In this document: piece after piece, positions 23,977 to 36,007 of the stretch
Layout: every line of letters begins with the position of its first letter
Position numbering within the stretch: position 1 is the first letter of the stretch
Source: Nitrincola schmidtii
GTDB taxonomy: Bacteria > Pseudomonadota > Gammaproteobacteria > Pseudomonadales > Balneatricaceae
Assembly: GCF_008973715.1 (NCBI RefSeq)
Contig: NZ_WBOL01000009.1
Location: 1-64,000, forward strand
Reading direction: 5' to 3'
Length of the DNA: 64,000 nucleotides
Notes under the pieces: model-generated
What the model saw: only the letters and a program-made list of their open reading frames with translations
What the model was told of the DNA's origin: nothing
The model's database searches: none
Program-made: the position numbers and the translations under genes

Positions 23977-24912
23977 ATGCAAGCAATTCGAATTCATGCG
24001 TTTGAACCCGACAACCTGCGCCTAGAGTCGGTGGACTCTTTGCAACCGGGTCCCGGTGAAGTGCTGATCCGTAATCAAGCAGCCGGAGTCAATCCTATTG
24101 ATTGGAAAACCTGTATGGGTGGAGGTGCCTCTGGTTTTATAGAGTCCTTTCCTTGGACACCGGGTTGGGAGTTTAGTGGCGAAGTCGCTGCACTCGGTGA
24201 AGGTGTGACCGAATTCTCTGTGGGTGATACTGTACTGGGTTTTATTCGTTTTCCACATCCTGCTGGCTGTTACGCTGAAGAGGTCATTGCACCCGCCAGT
24301 GAAATTACCTTACGTCCAGAAGGTTTAGAAGCCACCACGGCAGCAGGCTTAGGCTTAGCGGGCTTAACCGCATGGCAAGCACTCTTCGACAAAGGACAAT
24401 TAGTATCGGGAGAAAAACTCTTGGTACTTGCAGGAGCTGGCGGTGTCGGTCATTTAGCGATTCAGCTAGCGAAGGCTGCAGGCGCAGAAGTCACCGCAAC
24501 CAGCTCAACTAAGAATCATGCCTACCTAAAGGATCTGGGTTGTGACACTGTTCTGAATTATCAACAACTAGAGATGGCTTCTTTAGCTAATCAGTTTGAT
24601 TTAATTTTGGATGGCGTGGGTGCAGATACCGGCATTGATGCTCTTATTGCACTAAAACCTAACGGCAGGATGGTCACTTTACCCTCGGTTACTGCAGCAC
24701 AAGTGGCAGCAGCAGCAGAAGGAACCGATGTAACCGTACTTTCCATTCGCGCTGAGCCCAATGCATTACAACTGGCAGAACTGGCTAACCGTGTGGCTAA
24801 AGGTGAGCTGAAACTAAAAGTGGCTCAAGTGTTACCCTTATCACAAGCAGCTGATGCTCACCGCCTCAGTGCTAGTGGTCATGTCAGTGGTAAGTTAATC
24901 CTGCAGATTTAA
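23977..24912 (+). CDS. Zinc-free MDR oxidoreductase (quinone reductase family)
   Basis: Medium-chain dehydrogenase/reductase of 311 residues. The GroES-like half has NPIDWKT and GWEFSGEV, and the Rossmann half has LVLAGAGGVGHLAIQLAKAAGAEV, giving NADP(H) binding. The zinc-ligand cysteines of alcohol dehydrogenases are not evident, pointing to the quinone oxidoreductase branch. ATG 23977 follows GGAG by seven bases. Its end overlaps the convergent gene at 24895 by 18 bp. The substrate is unknown. Confidence 0.85.
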   Translation: MQAIRIHAFEPDNLRLESVDSLQPGPGEVLIRNQAAGVNPIDWKTCMGGGASGFIESFPWTPGWEFSGEVAALGEGVTEFSVGDTVLGFIRFPHPAGCYAEEVIAPASEITLRPEGLEATTAAGLGLAGLTAWQALFDKGQLVSGEKLLVLAGAGGVGHLAIQLAKAAGAEVTATSSTKNHAYLKDLGCDTVLNYQQLEMASLANQFDLILDGVGADTGIDALIALKPNGRMVTLPSVTAAQVAAAAEGTDVTVLSIRAEPNALQLAELANRVAKGELKLKVAQVLPLSQAADAHRLSASGHVSGKLILQI

Positions 24913-25359
24913 ATCCATACCCGTGTTGAGGGCATGACAGAGTTGCAAACGTTGACGCAGCAACAATCGACAGCCCTCACCACGAATATCCATATCCCAG
25001 CAGTTGTATTTCGCCCAATCTTTTTCAGGCTCGGAGGCTTTTTCATTAAAGGCTGGCAGATCATCACAAAAACCCTCCGAAGGGCTTGCCGTTTCGAAAC
25101 AGGCTTTCAGGAACACGCCCTGATTGACTGTACAAACAAAGTTGGAGTCACTACAGGCGACAAAATTCTCTAAAGCTTGATCCTGACAGCCTTGTTGATC
25201 GGTTGAACGACCCGCTTCAAGACCCATGGAACGGTACTCTGCCGCATCTTCTTGGCGTTCTTGATTGAAAGCTTCTAGCCATTGATCAGAATAAAGTAGA
25301 TACCAAACAGCAAAAACTACTGCTAGAACCAGAAATACGATGCCTATTTTTTTGCCCAT
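24895..25359 (-). CDS. Cysteine-rich membrane-anchored protein, unknown function
   Basis: Not recognised. It has 154 residues: one N-terminal membrane segment (about 5-24) followed by a soluble, acidic domain with eight cysteines, which would be periplasmic and probably disulfide-bonded. The C-terminus is QLCHALNTGMDLNLQD. It is third in an apparent operon after the yjaG-like gene and an 86-residue membrane protein, separated from the latter by 12 bp. The spaced cysteines loosely resemble helical hairpin (CHCH-like) proteins, but no family can be named. Confidence 0.6.
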   Translation of the reverse strand: MGKKIGIVFLVLAVVFAVWYLLYSDQWLEAFNQERQEDAAEYRSMGLEAGRSTDQQGCQDQALENFVACSDSNFVCTVNQGVFLKACFETASPSEGFCDDLPAFNEKASEPEKDWAKYNCWDMDIRGEGCRLLLRQRLQLCHALNTGMDLNLQD

Positions 25360-25371
25360 TAGAAAAAGCCA

Positions 25372-25632
25372 TTACATGCGTCGACGATAGAGTCCGACAA
25401 TTGTTATCAAAAGACCCAAACAACTGAGTAACATACCCCCGTTCACTAACAGAGGTTTACGAGCCATTAAGGGGATGAAGGGGTGAGACTGCTGATCACA
25501 CGCTGACTTCAGATAATCCCAGTAACCACCCTCAGCAAGGCAGTCACTGATTTGCATCTGTTCGAAGAAAAACACGCCCATTAATACCACAGCCGGTAGG
25601 ACGAGTAAGAGTAAACCGATTCGTAGTATCAT
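25372..25632 (-). CDS. Small two-helix membrane protein, unknown function
   Basis: Not recognised. It has 86 residues with hydrophobic segments at about 4-23 and 62-80, joined by a loop with two cysteines (DCLAEGGYWDYLKSACDQQ) and ending in RRRM. The loop would lie in the periplasm if the arginine-rich end is inside. ATG overlaps the stop of the yjaG-like gene by 4 bp, so the genes are translationally coupled. Confidence 0.6.
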   Translation of the reverse strand: MILRIGLLLLVLPAVVLMGVFFFEQMQISDCLAEGGYWDYLKSACDQQSHPFIPLMARKPLLVNGGMLLSCLGLLITIVGLYRRRM

Positions 25633-26234
25633 TCTTCTGAATCACTGATTCCTAAATTACTAACACCTTCATTGACCGCAAGCGATTTCAAGGATTGAAT
25701 AAACTGACGATTAGGTTGATCTTGTGATCTTAATCTTTCTATGACTTCTTCTTGAAAGGCATCTTCGTCTTGCATCAATTCATGTGTTGAAATAAAACGC
25801 ATTAATTCAGCATCAGACAATTGCGGATCTGCTTGGTTCACTTCAATGAAGGTTGCTACACATTCTCGTGACAGATCTGCAATATTAGCGGCCTCTGAAG
25901 GATCTTGCTCTAGGATACAGACTAGCGTTGAATAAAGTGCCACCACCGCATCCAATGCTGGCATGGCGCCATACATATCAAATTCATCCAACGACGGCAT
26001 ATTATCTTCAACATGATCTAGCTGTACTTCAAAGTTCATGCTGGCACCGCCAGACAAACTCTCCCAAACACCATCTAGGATTCGACGTATCTGTACCGCA
26101 TCACCAAATTCTAACAATCGTGAGAACAGCGTAAAATTGGGCAGCATTCTTTCCGTTAATGCCGCAGAAAATGCGGTCAATTGCCAAGGCTTAAATTGAC
26201 CTAGCTGTTTTTCCAATTGCTGGAATTCACTCAT
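25629..26234 (-). CDS. yjaG: YjaG family protein (DUF416)
   Basis: Cytoplasmic protein of 201 residues. The start QLEKQLGQFKPWQLTAFSAALTERMLPNF and the acidic middle DHVEDNMPSLDEFDMYGAMPALDAVVALYSTL identify the DUF416/YjaG family. Its function is unknown. It is first in a three-gene minus-strand unit with two small membrane proteins and divergent from the HexR-like regulator, with 191 bp between. Confidence 0.85.
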   Translation of the reverse strand: MSEFQQLEKQLGQFKPWQLTAFSAALTERMLPNFTLFSRLLEFGDAVQIRRILDGVWESLSGGASMNFEVQLDHVEDNMPSLDEFDMYGAMPALDAVVALYSTLVCILEQDPSEAANIADLSRECVATFIEVNQADPQLSDAELMRFISTHELMQDEDAFQEEVIERLRSQDQPNRQFIQSLKSLAVNEGVSNLGISDSEE

Positions 26235-26425
26235 TCAGATACTCCATGGGGCTATTTTTACGTTATAAGCTTATTGTACGTGGTATAACCAAGGATCTGT
26301 AGTGATTACGAACAGATTTAGTGTTTCAGATAACCATCGCCTTTAGGCGGTTACTCGTTTCGTTGCTATACTTTCGTTGATATACTAGTGACTAATTAAC
26401 TGCCAGCAACTGACAGGTATGTGCG

Positions 26426-27316
26426 TTGAACTCCTTCAATCTTCTCAAGTCCATTGCTGACTCACGCGACAAACTGCGCAAGTCTGAACAAAAAGTGGCC
26501 GATTATGTGCTAGCTCAGCCCAGTGACGTCATTCACATGCGCATCGTTGACCTAGCCTCTGAAGCCAACGTTAGTGAACCTACCGTGGTCAGGTTTTGTC
26601 GTGCGTTAAATTACGATGGCTTTCAGGATTTTAAGCTGACACTGGCGCAAGGCTTGGCAAGTAATACCAGTTTTGAAAAGTTTTCCATGGATACCAAGGA
26701 TACGGTAATCGAGTTTAAACAGAAAATCTTTGACTCGATGATCGGTAACCTGATCAATATCCGCGAACAGCTCGATCCTGAAATACTTGAAGAAGCCATT
26801 GATGCCTTGGCTAAAGCGAATCGAGTAGAGTTCTATGGTTTTGGAGCTTCTGCTCCCGTCTGTGCCGATGCCCAGCACAAATTTCATCGATTAATGGTAT
26901 CTGCTGCTGCCTATTCAGACCCGCATATGCAAACCATCTCTGCAGTGACGCTAGGTCAAGGGGATGTTGTGGTCGCTATCTCTCAAACAGGTCGCACTAA
27001 AGACCTGCTACACACGGTTAAACTCGTCAGAGAGACTGGCGCTACGGTGATCACCCTTTGCCCAGGGACAACGCCTTTGGCTGAGTTAGCCACCATACCG
27101 ATTCATGTTGATGTGGAAGAAGACAAAGACTTAAGTACCTTGATGTCTTCTCGTGTGGTGCATCTAGTGGTTATCGATATTCTGGCCGTCGGTGTTGCGA
27201 TGAAACTCGGGCCTGCACTCTTTGATCATTTAAAAACGATTAAACGCAGTCTTCGCAGTCTTCGTCAAAATGACCGCTTACTGCCTACACGTCGACAACT
27301 CGACGATAACGACTGA
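26426..27316 (+). CDS. hexR: HexR-like MurR/RpiR-family regulator
   Basis: Regulator of 296 residues: an N-terminal RpiR-type HTH (LRKSEQKVADYVLAQP followed by ASEANVSEPTVVRFCRALNYDGFQDFK) and a C-terminal SIS sugar-phosphate-binding domain (VEFYGFGASAPVCADAQHKFHRL and VVVAISQTGRTKDLLHTVKL). HexR represses glucose and Entner-Doudoroff genes and responds to KDPG. Start TTG 26426 is the only suitable codon at the conserved N-terminus, with AGG eight bases upstream. No hexose genes adjoin it, so the paralogue assignment is moderately firm. Confidence 0.75.
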   Translation: MNSFNLLKSIADSRDKLRKSEQKVADYVLAQPSDVIHMRIVDLASEANVSEPTVVRFCRALNYDGFQDFKLTLAQGLASNTSFEKFSMDTKDTVIEFKQKIFDSMIGNLINIREQLDPEILEEAIDALAKANRVEFYGFGASAPVCADAQHKFHRLMVSAAAYSDPHMQTISAVTLGQGDVVVAISQTGRTKDLLHTVKLVRETGATVITLCPGTTPLAELATIPIHVDVEEDKDLSTLMSSRVVHLVVIDILAVGVAMKLGPALFDHLKTIKRSLRSLRQNDRLLPTRRQLDDND

Positions 27317-27485
27317 AATCTATTTGTCATACTCTCTGCGTATACTTTTACAAACTATCTGTTAAAACTGATTTGAAATAGAGAAAAAAATCAGTTAAAA
27401 AGTAGTTAGGACAAAGTTTACAGCTGGGAGTCAGCTGCACCGAGTTGGCTCCTCTTCTATCTGAAACACAGATTGGAGTATGAGT

Positions 27486-27689
27486 ATGCTGATACGTCAG
27501 GAACATGATCTAGACCCCATTACCACTGAAGTTTTCGATTTGCTGGTTGGCTACGATATTGAACAGCAAAACCGTCGCAAACAATCCGCCACCCGTCGTC
27601 TATTTGAAGCCCGTCGCGCCATTGAAAAACGCCGAGAGCAAGAAGCCTTGGCTGCTTTTGTTGATCGTGAAAAATGGTTTGATGATTAG
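27486..27689 (+). CDS. Small conserved charged protein (PA3496-like)
   Basis: A 67-residue protein with a basic, helical C-terminal half (RRKQSATRRLFEARRAIEKRREQ) ending in an acidic aromatic tail. This resembles the short PA3496-type proteins of pseudomonads, an assignment I hold loosely. ATG 27486 is preferred because GGAG lies seven bases upstream; ATG 27480 is too close to it. It stands alone, 163-169 bp after hexR, and is followed by the shared stem-loop at 27711. Function unknown. Confidence 0.55.
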   Translation: MLIRQEHDLDPITTEVFDLLVGYDIEQQNRRKQSATRRLFEARRAIEKRREQEALAAFVDREKWFDD

Positions 27690-27695
27690 TATTTG

Positions 27696-27741
27696 GGGGC
27701 AAAAAATAAATATCACCCTAAACTTTTTTGTTAGGGTGATA
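27696..27741 (-). terminator. Terminator of glmUS (also faces the upstream plus-strand gene)
   Basis: TATCACCCTAA and TTAGGGTGATA form a perfect 11-bp stem (27711-27741) with a 9-nt loop. On the minus strand the stem is followed by TTTATTTTTT, an ideal intrinsic terminator tail for glmS. The plus-strand side lacks a long T run. Confidence 0.85.
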
Positions 27742-27748
27742 GTGTTCT

Positions 27749-29575
27749 TCACTCTACGGTTACCGACTTGGCTAAATTTCTAGGCTGATCTACATCCGTC
27801 CCTTTTAGAACAGCAACATGGTAAGACAAGAGCTGCAGAGGAATGGTGTAGGCTAAAGGCTCTAGTAACGGATGCACTGGTGGCAAGGTCAGTGTCGTCA
27901 CCCCCTGTTCATTTTGAATACTCTGTCCACAGCCGGTAAATACGAAGAGTTCGCCGCCACGAGCACGGACTTCTTGAAGATTGGACTTCAATTTATCCAA
28001 CATCTCATTGTTCGGTGCCACTGCAACAACGGGCATATCCTTATCCACCAAAGCCAAAGGACCATGCTTTAGTTCACCTGCTGGGTAGGCTTCTGCATGA
28101 ATATAAGAGATCTCTTTTAGCTTTAAAGCGCCTTCCATCGCAACCGGATACAGGCTACCACGGCCTAAAAACAATGAATGATGTTTTTCTGCGAAGGCTT
28201 CAGACATTTTCGCAACGGCTGTATCCATCTCTAACAATGAGTCAATCAGTGCCGGTAGTGCTTGAAGTTCTTTAACAATTTGTTGCTCTTTTGCACCGTC
28301 TAACCCTTTACGACGCGCCAAAATCAACGTGGTCATCAATAAGGCAACCAACTGTGATGTAAAGGCTTTAGTCGAAGCAACACCAATTTCAGGCCCCGCA
28401 TTGGTCATTAATGCCAATTCAGACTCTCGAACTAAAGAGCTACCTGGTACGTTACAAATGGCTAAACTTGCCAATACACGTTCTTTGACTTCACGAAGAG
28501 CCGCCAAGGTATCTGCCGTTTCTCCCGATTGCGACAGGGTGATTAACAAGGTGTCTTTGGACAACACCACGTCGCGATAGCGAAACTCACTGGCGACTTC
28601 CACTTGGCAAGGAATACCGACTAAGGATTCAATCCAATAACGAGCGATCATTCCCGCATGATAACTGGTACCACAGGCAACGATTTGGACACGTTCGGTG
28701 CGATCAAAAACGTCCGATGCTGTGACGCCCCATGCCTGTTCCAGAAGGTGTCCATTACTAATACGACCTTCCAGAACGCGTTTCATGACCTCAGGTTGTT
28801 CATAAATCTCTTTCAACATGAAGTGCTTAAATTCGCCTTTTTCAGCGGCAGCTTGACCATGTTCAAATTGAGAAATACTGCGCTCTACTGGTGTACCCTG
28901 ACGATCAAAAATATGTATCTGAGTGGTGGTTATCTGAGCAATATCACCCTCTTCCAAGAACATAAAACGATCAGTGACAGGCAATAAAGCTAGCTGGTCT
29001 GAAGCGATAAAGTTCTCACCAATACCCACGCCCACCACCAGTGGGCTACCTTTACGTGCCGCTAGTAATTGATCAGGCTGATCTGCATGAATGACACCTA
29101 AAGCATAAGCACCTTCAAGCTGTGTGATTGCTTGTTTAAGCGCTTCAATTAACGTAATACCAGTTTTTAAGAGATGATCGAGCAGATGTGCAACAACTTC
29201 AGTATCTGTCTCTGAACCAAATATGTAGCCTTGTGACTTCAGCATTTCACGCAGTGGTTCATAGTTCTCAATTATACCGTTATGCACAATCGCTAGACTT
29301 TCACCCGACATATGTGGGTGTGCATTGGTTTCGGTAGGTTTACCATGGGTAGCCCATCGAGTATGTGCGATACCTGTGGTACCTTGCTGTGGTAATTCTG
29401 CTAATCCATCAGCTAAAGCTTGTACTTTACCCGCACGTCTTAGACGTGAAATCTCACCTTCTGAACATAACGCCATCCCTGCAGAATCATAGCCTCGATA
29501 TTCTAAACGTCGTAATCCTTCTAACAGTATTTCGGCAACAGGACGTGTTGCAACTGCACCAACTATTCCACACAT
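27749..29575 (-). CDS. glmS: Glutamine--fructose-6-phosphate aminotransferase
   Basis: GlmS, 608 residues, makes glucosamine 6-phosphate from fructose 6-phosphate and glutamine, the entry to peptidoglycan and LPS amino sugars. The class II amidotransferase nucleophile is Cys2 (MCGIVGAVA). Two SIS domains follow ([58 protein letters not shown]) and the C-terminus ends NLAKSVTVE. It starts 11 bp after glmU, leaving no room for a glmS ribozyme. Confidence 0.96.
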   Translation of the reverse strand: MCGIVGAVATRPVAEILLEGLRRLEYRGYDSAGMALCSEGEISRLRRAGKVQALADGLAELPQQGTTGIAHTRWATHGKPTETNAHPHMSGESLAIVHNGIIENYEPLREMLKSQGYIFGSETDTEVVAHLLDHLLKTGITLIEALKQAITQLEGAYALGVIHADQPDQLLAARKGSPLVVGVGIGENFIASDQLALLPVTDRFMFLEEGDIAQITTTQIHIFDRQGTPVERSISQFEHGQAAAEKGEFKHFMLKEIYEQPEVMKRVLEGRISNGHLLEQAWGVTASDVFDRTERVQIVACGTSYHAGMIARYWIESLVGIPCQVEVASEFRYRDVVLSKDTLLITLSQSGETADTLAALREVKERVLASLAICNVPGSSLVRESELALMTNAGPEIGVASTKAFTSQLVALLMTTLILARRKGLDGAKEQQIVKELQALPALIDSLLEMDTAVAKMSEAFAEKHHSLFLGRGSLYPVAMEGALKLKEISYIHAEAYPAGELKHGPLALVDKDMPVVAVAPNNEMLDKLKSNLQEVRARGGELFVFTGCGQSIQNEQGVTTLTLPPVHPLLEPLAYTIPLQLLSYHVAVLKGTDVDQPRNLAKSVTVE

Positions 29576-29586
29576 AATTCGATTCC

Positions 29587-30954
29587 TTATGATTGACGTT
29601 TAGTAGGACGTTTCCAGTGACTGACTAACTTTTGTTGTGCTCTGGCGACAGCAAGCTGTCCATCAGGTATATCTTTGGTAATGGTGGACCCAGCAGCAAT
29701 GGTCGCTTCATGTCCTATTTTTACTGGAGCAACTAATGAGGTGTTAGAACCGATAAAAGCTCCATCGCCGATCTCAGTCACGGACTTGTTAACACCATCA
29801 TAGTTACAGGTGATGGTTCCGGCACCAATATTACTGTTTTCGCCTATTTGCGCATCACCAATATAGCTGAGGTGATTTACTTTACTGCCCTTACCTATCA
29901 CAGCTTTTTTGGTTTCAACGAAATTACCAATCTTGGTCTGATCGGCCAGTTCGGTACCGGGTCGAATACGTGCAAAGGGACCGATAACAGCATTGGAACC
30001 TATCTTAGCGCCATCAATCAGAGAATGTGCTTCAATTAAGGTACCCTGCTCTATGCTGCTGTTGCGAATAACGCAATGTGGTCCAATAACAACGCCATCA
30101 GCCAAGGTTACCTCGCCTTCAAAAACACAGTTAATATCTATCACCACATCTTGGCCAACCGTTAGCCGACCGCGTACGTCAACTCGAGCAGGATCATGAA
30201 GAGTCACACCTGCTGTCATTAAACGATTAGCTTCTTGCAGTTGATACCAGCGTTCAAGCTCTGCTAATTGTTGTCTGTTATTAACGCCTTGAACTTCCTG
30301 TTCCGTCGCGGGTTGAATAGCACTGATACGGACACCTTCCTCAGCAGCCATCGCGATGATATCGGTAAGATAATATTCACCTTGGGCGTTTTCTGACGAT
30401 AGCTGTGGTAACCAACTATTTAACAGCTCACTTGGAACGGCCATAATACCTGTATTCACTTCAGCGATTTGTCGTTGTTGTTCATTGGCATCTTTGTGTT
30501 CAACGATAGCGACAACGTCACGAACATCATTTCTGACAATACGTCCGTAACCTGACGGATCTTGAAGCACAACGGTCAATAAACCTAAATGACCTTGTTG
30601 TGCTTGCTGTAACAATGCCTGCAAGGTCGTAGCTTGGATGAGTGGTACATCACCATACAGAATCAACACAACACCATCTGATTGGCACGCTGGTAAGGCT
30701 TGAGCAACCGCGTGTCCAGTACCTAGTTGCTGTTCTTGCATGGCAATAGTGACTGCTTGGTGTGTGAGTTGTTGCCTGACACGATCAGCACCATGTCCGA
30801 TCACCACATGCAATGCGATGTTGCTGAGTTGATTTGCCGTATCGATGACATGCTGAAGCATGGGCTTTCCGGCTAAGGGATGCATTACCTTAGGCAATGC
30901 TGATTTCATTCGACTTCCCTGGCCTGCCGCCAGAATGACAACATCAGTATGCAT
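29587..30954 (-). CDS. glmU: Bifunctional UDP-N-acetylglucosamine pyrophosphorylase / acetyltransferase
   Basis: GlmU, 455 residues from ATG 30954, acetylates glucosamine 1-phosphate and transfers UMP to give UDP-GlcNAc. The N-terminal uridyltransferase opens [20 protein letters not shown] (G-x-G-x-R signature). The C-terminal half is a left-handed beta helix of hexapeptide repeats with [24 protein letters not shown]. An upstream in-frame ATG at 31002 adds 16 non-conserved residues. It is co-transcribed with glmS. Confidence 0.95.
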   Translation of the reverse strand: MHTDVVILAAGQGSRMKSALPKVMHPLAGKPMLQHVIDTANQLSNIALHVVIGHGADRVRQQLTHQAVTIAMQEQQLGTGHAVAQALPACQSDGVVLILYGDVPLIQATTLQALLQQAQQGHLGLLTVVLQDPSGYGRIVRNDVRDVVAIVEHKDANEQQRQIAEVNTGIMAVPSELLNSWLPQLSSENAQGEYYLTDIIAMAAEEGVRISAIQPATEQEVQGVNNRQQLAELERWYQLQEANRLMTAGVTLHDPARVDVRGRLTVGQDVVIDINCVFEGEVTLADGVVIGPHCVIRNSSIEQGTLIEAHSLIDGAKIGSNAVIGPFARIRPGTELADQTKIGNFVETKKAVIGKGSKVNHLSYIGDAQIGENSNIGAGTITCNYDGVNKSVTEIGDGAFIGSNTSLVAPVKIGHEATIAAGSTITKDIPDGQLAVARAQQKLVSHWKRPTKRQS

Positions 30955-31019
30955 GTGCACTTCAATCCTATTACGTTTTATCAATGTGCATATTTTACAC
31001 ATTTGCTAAGCACAAGGGC

Positions 31020-31052
31020 TATATAAAACAAAAGCAGCCCGAAGGCTGCTTT
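31020..31052 (-). terminator. Terminator of the atp operon
   Basis: On the minus strand, AAAGCAGCC and GGCTGCTTT form a 9-bp stem capped by the stable tetraloop TTCG and followed by TGTTTTAT. It lies 26 bp past the atpC stop and separates the atp operon from glmUS. Confidence 0.9.
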
Positions 31053-31077
31053 TGGTGACGACAAAATCCTATAGGGA

Positions 31078-31503
31078 TTATTTGCCGAGCTTTTTCTTGA
31101 TCTGCTGCAGAGTACGCAGTTGTGCTGCGGCTTCTGCCAGCTGGGAGGCAGCGCGTGAGTATTGGAACTCACCAGATTTATCAGAAATTGCATGTTGTGC
31201 ATGTTTCTGAGCTTCCATCGCTGCAGCTTCATCAAGATCTTTGGCATGCAACGCGGTGTCTGCCAAAACCGTTACCTTGAACGGCTGAATCTCAATAAAA
31301 CCGCCAGAGACGTAAAATACGTCCTGTTCACCGCCCTCTTTTCGCAGTTCGACCGGGCCTGGTTTCAGTTCCGTTAACAGCGGAGTGTGACCGGGCATAA
31401 TACCCAGGTCACCCAGGCTACCTGTCACCGAGATAAATTCGACCATGCCAGAGAAAATCTCTTCTTCAGCACTGACGATCTCGCATTGAACAGTTACAGC
31501 CAT
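31078..31503 (-). CDS. atpC: ATP synthase epsilon subunit
   Basis: F1 epsilon subunit of 141 residues, connecting the gamma rotor to the c ring and inhibiting hydrolysis. [19 protein letters not shown] and [17 protein letters not shown] are typical of the beta-sandwich domain, followed by a helical hairpin. Last gene of the operon, 31 bp after atpD. Confidence 0.95.
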   Translation of the reverse strand: MAVTVQCEIVSAEEEIFSGMVEFISVTGSLGDLGIMPGHTPLLTELKPGPVELRKEGGEQDVFYVSGGFIEIQPFKVTVLADTALHAKDLDEAAAMEAQKHAQHAISDKSGEFQYSRAASQLAEAAAQLRTLQQIKKKLGK

Positions 31504-31534
31504 GTTGATTACCTCTTAAAGGTTCCGCCAGAAC

Positions 31535-32926
<1,392 letters not shown>

Positions 32927-32951
32927 TCAACGTTTAAACCTGTTCACTGCT

Positions 32952-33821
32952 CTATACAGCAGCAGCACCACTGACGATCTCAGAAATTTCCTGAGTAATT
33001 GCCGCTTGACGAGCTTTGTTGTAAACCATTTTCAGCTCATCAATAAGGTCGCCGGCGTTATCTGTTGCGTTCTTCATCGCTAACATACGTGCTGCCTGCT
33101 CACAGGCGATATTCTCAATCACACCTTGGTAAACTACTGATTCGACGTAGCGAACAAAGAGTGCTTCTAACAACTCTTGTGCGTCCGGCTCGTATAAATA
33201 GTCCCAGCTGCGTTTGAGCTGTTCATTTGTGTCAGTTTCGTCTGCCTTGGCTGGCAAAATCTGCTCGACCGTTGGCTTCTGGGTCATCGTATTCACGAAC
33301 TCGTTAGAGACAATGAATAGTTTGTCCAATCTACCTTCTTCAAAAGCAGTCAGCATCACTTTTACTGAACCGATTAGATCGGCTAGTTCAGGTGTATCAC
33401 CTAAGTGACCTTTCGCTGCTACAACGTTACCGCCGTAGTTTTTGAAAAACGTAATCGCCTTGTTTCCCAACGCACAGATATCAATTTCAACATTCTGTGT
33501 GTGGTACTCTTTCATAGCGCTAACAGCTTTCTTGAACGTGTTAACGTTCAAGCCACCACACAATCCGCGATCAGTAGAAACGACGATAAAACCAACGCGT
33601 TTCACTTCACGTTCTTGCATGTAAAGGTGGTTGTATTCAGGATTGGCAGTAGCCAAATGATGAATCACACCTCTAATACCGTTTGCGTACGGGCGGGAAG
33701 CCTTCATGCGGTCTTGAGCTTTACGCATTTTTGACGCAGCAACCATTTCCATGGCGCTGGTAATTTTGCGTGTGCTACCAATGCTCGCAATCTGTGTCTT
33801 AATCTCTTTTCCGACTGCCAT
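32952..33821 (-). CDS. atpG: ATP synthase gamma subunit
   Basis: Rotor shaft subunit of 289 residues. The N-terminal [36 protein letters not shown] and C-terminal coiled-coil helices ([29 protein letters not shown]) are conserved, as is [11 protein letters not shown]. It lies 37 bp before atpD. Confidence 0.96.
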   Translation of the reverse strand: MAVGKEIKTQIASIGSTRKITSAMEMVAASKMRKAQDRMKASRPYANGIRGVIHHLATANPEYNHLYMQEREVKRVGFIVVSTDRGLCGGLNVNTFKKAVSAMKEYHTQNVEIDICALGNKAITFFKNYGGNVVAAKGHLGDTPELADLIGSVKVMLTAFEEGRLDKLFIVSNEFVNTMTQKPTVEQILPAKADETDTNEQLKRSWDYLYEPDAQELLEALFVRYVESVVYQGVIENIACEQAARMLAMKNATDNAGDLIDELKMVYNKARQAAITQEISEIVSGAAAV

Positions 33822-33851
33822 AGTTCCGCCTCTATTCCTAACTCAGTGTAT

Positions 33852-33880
33852 GGTCTGCTAGGTGTTTAAACCCGCAGACC
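33852..33880 (-). other. Stem-loop between atpA and atpG
   Basis: GGTCTGC and GCAGACC form a 7-bp stem around a 15-nt loop in the 77-bp gap. No T run follows, so it is more likely an mRNA stability or translation element than a terminator. Confidence 0.4.
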
Positions 33881-33898
33881 CACTACTCTGACGAGTAT

Positions 33899-35443
33899 TT
33901 ACCAAGTCTGGGTAGATTTGAACTTGTCAATGCCGGCTTTGAACTTCGCTGAAATCTCGTCGTTATAATCACCAGATTCATTGATAGACTTCATCAGATC
34001 AGCAAATTCGCTGTTAAAGAAGCCGATCAGCGCAGATTCAAAAGCACCGATTTTGTTCAACTCTACATCTTTCAGATAGCCTTCGTTGGCAGCAAACAGG
34101 CTCAGACCCATTTCAGCGACTGACATCGGCGAGTACTGAGCTTGTTTCATCAATTCAGTAACACGCTGACCATGCTCCAACTGTGCACGGGTTGCTTCGT
34201 CAAGGTCAGAAGCGAACTGAGCAAATGCTGCCAATTCACGGTACTGAGCCAAGGCTAGACGTACACCACCACCCAGCTTCTTGATGATCTTAGTCTGAGC
34301 GGCACCACCTACACGTGATACTGAAAGACCTGCGTTGATCGCTGGACGAATACCTGAGTTAAACAGATCAGACTCAAGGAAGATCTGACCATCAGTGATC
34401 GAGATAACGTTGGTTGGTACGAACGCCGAAACGTCACCACCTTGGGTCTCGATGACTGGTAAAGCGGTTAGTGAACCGGTTTTACCCTTCACTTCGCCTT
34501 TTGTGAACTTTTCAACATAATCTTCGTTAACACGAGCAGCACGCTCAAGTAGACGAGAGTGAAGATAGAAAACGTCACCTGGGTAAGCTTCGCGTCCTGG
34601 TGGACGACGCAACAGCAGGGAGATCTGACGATATGCCCATGCTTGTTTAGTCAAATCATCATAGATGATCAGAGCGTCTTGTCCGCGGTCACGGAAGTAT
34701 TCACCCATTGAACAACCAGAATAGGGTGCAAGGAACAGCATAGATGCAGGATCTGCTGCACCGGCTGCAACGACAATGGTGTGATCCATTGCGCCATGCT
34801 CTTCAAGCTTACGTACCACGTTAGCAATGGTCGATTGTTTCTGACCGATGGCTACGTAGATACACTTGATGCCTGTACCTTTCTGGTTAATGATCGCATC
34901 GATAGCGATCGCTGATTTACCGATCTGACGGTCACCGATGATCAACTCACGCTGACCACGTCCTACAGGTACCATCGCGTCAATTGCTTTCAAACCCGTT
35001 TGTACAGGTTGATCAACTGACTTACGATCGATTACGCCCGGTGCGACTTTCTCGACCGGATCGCTTAATTTTGCTTCGATTGGACCCTTGCCATCGACTG
35101 GATTACCCAGTGCGTCTACCACACGGCCTAATAGTTCAGGACCGACAGGTACTTCAAGGATACGGCCTGTACAGCGAGCAGTCATGCCCTCTACCAGACC
35201 TTGATAGTCACCCAATACCACGGCACCGACAGAGTCGCGCTCAAGGTTTAGGGCCATACCGTAGATACCACCTGGGAATTCGATCATTTCGCCGTACATT
35301 ACGTCGGCCAGACCGTGAATCAGGATGATACCATCAGATACGCTTACGATTGTGCCCTCATTACGGGCTTCAGAAGACACGTCGAGTTTTTCGATGCGCT
35401 TCTTGAGAATCTCGCTGATCTCAGATGGATTCAGTTGCTGCAT
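33899..35443 (-). CDS. atpA: ATP synthase alpha subunit
   Basis: Non-catalytic nucleotide-binding F1 subunit of 514 residues. [20 protein letters not shown] is the usual start, and [31 protein letters not shown] is the family signature region. The P-loop reads GDRQIGKSA instead of the very common GDRQTGKTA, but still fits GxxxxGK[ST]. It lies 15 bp after atpH. Confidence 0.96.
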   Translation of the reverse strand: MQQLNPSEISEILKKRIEKLDVSSEARNEGTIVSVSDGIILIHGLADVMYGEMIEFPGGIYGMALNLERDSVGAVVLGDYQGLVEGMTARCTGRILEVPVGPELLGRVVDALGNPVDGKGPIEAKLSDPVEKVAPGVIDRKSVDQPVQTGLKAIDAMVPVGRGQRELIIGDRQIGKSAIAIDAIINQKGTGIKCIYVAIGQKQSTIANVVRKLEEHGAMDHTIVVAAGAADPASMLFLAPYSGCSMGEYFRDRGQDALIIYDDLTKQAWAYRQISLLLRRPPGREAYPGDVFYLHSRLLERAARVNEDYVEKFTKGEVKGKTGSLTALPVIETQGGDVSAFVPTNVISITDGQIFLESDLFNSGIRPAINAGLSVSRVGGAAQTKIIKKLGGGVRLALAQYRELAAFAQFASDLDEATRAQLEHGQRVTELMKQAQYSPMSVAEMGLSLFAANEGYLKDVELNKIGAFESALIGFFNSEFADLMKSINESGDYNDEISAKFKAGIDKFKSTQTW

Positions 35444-35458
35444 TGTTATTCCCCATAC

Positions 35459-35995
35459 TCAGGAATTCATCGCTTCGGCCAGTTTCGCCAATTTAGCGCG
35501 AACCGAACCGTCGATCACAAGGTCATTTGCGCGAAGGATGACACCGCCGAGAATGGATTGATCCACTCGAGAGGTCATTTTTACTTCACGTCCCAGTTTG
35601 GAGCGCAGTGCTTGAGCCAGTTTATCAACCAGTTTCTGATCTAGCTCATAAGCAGTCGTCAAATCAACATCGACTGACTTTTCATGATCTGCTTTTAGCT
35701 GATCGAACTGAACTGAAATTTTGGGAAGCAGAGCAAGACGACCATTTTCAGCAAGCAAATGAATAAAATTCTTGCTGGCATCGTCTAGTTTCTTGTCGCT
35801 TACTGAAATTATCAGTTGAGCTTTTTGCTCTGCACTCAGTGAAGGCGTTCCAAGAACTCGCTTCATGTCACTGTCGTTTACGACCATAGCCGCAAACGCC
35901 AGCATTTCTGACCACTGATCGAGGCCGCCCTTATTCAGCGCATAGTCGAACGCTGCTTTGGTGTAGGGCCGTGCGATTGTGTTGAGTTCAGCCAT
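35459..35995 (-). CDS. atpH: ATP synthase delta subunit
   Basis: Stator subunit of 178 residues linking F1 to subunit b. AELNTIARPYTKAAFDYA and VDLTTAYELDQKLVDKLAQALRSKLGREVKM are typical, ending with the Asp-Gly-Ser-Val-Arg-containing VIDGSVRAKLAKLAEAM. Two ATGs are adjacent; 35995 fits the GAGG ribosome-binding site better than 35998. Confidence 0.95.
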   Translation of the reverse strand: MAELNTIARPYTKAAFDYALNKGGLDQWSEMLAFAAMVVNDSDMKRVLGTPSLSAEQKAQLIISVSDKKLDDASKNFIHLLAENGRLALLPKISVQFDQLKADHEKSVDVDLTTAYELDQKLVDKLAQALRSKLGREVKMTSRVDQSILGGVILRANDLVIDGSVRAKLAKLAEAMNS

Positions 35996-36007
35996 CATAA
36001 ACCTCGC

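Noticed and set aside
26235-26425. Defined promoter between yjaG and hexR
   Set aside because: Several TATACT hexamers are visible, but none has a reasonable -35 at 16-18 bp, so no specific call is made.
29576-29586. Possible glmS ribozyme upstream of glmS
   Set aside because: Only 11 bp separate glmU and glmS, and this ribozyme class is a Gram-positive feature.
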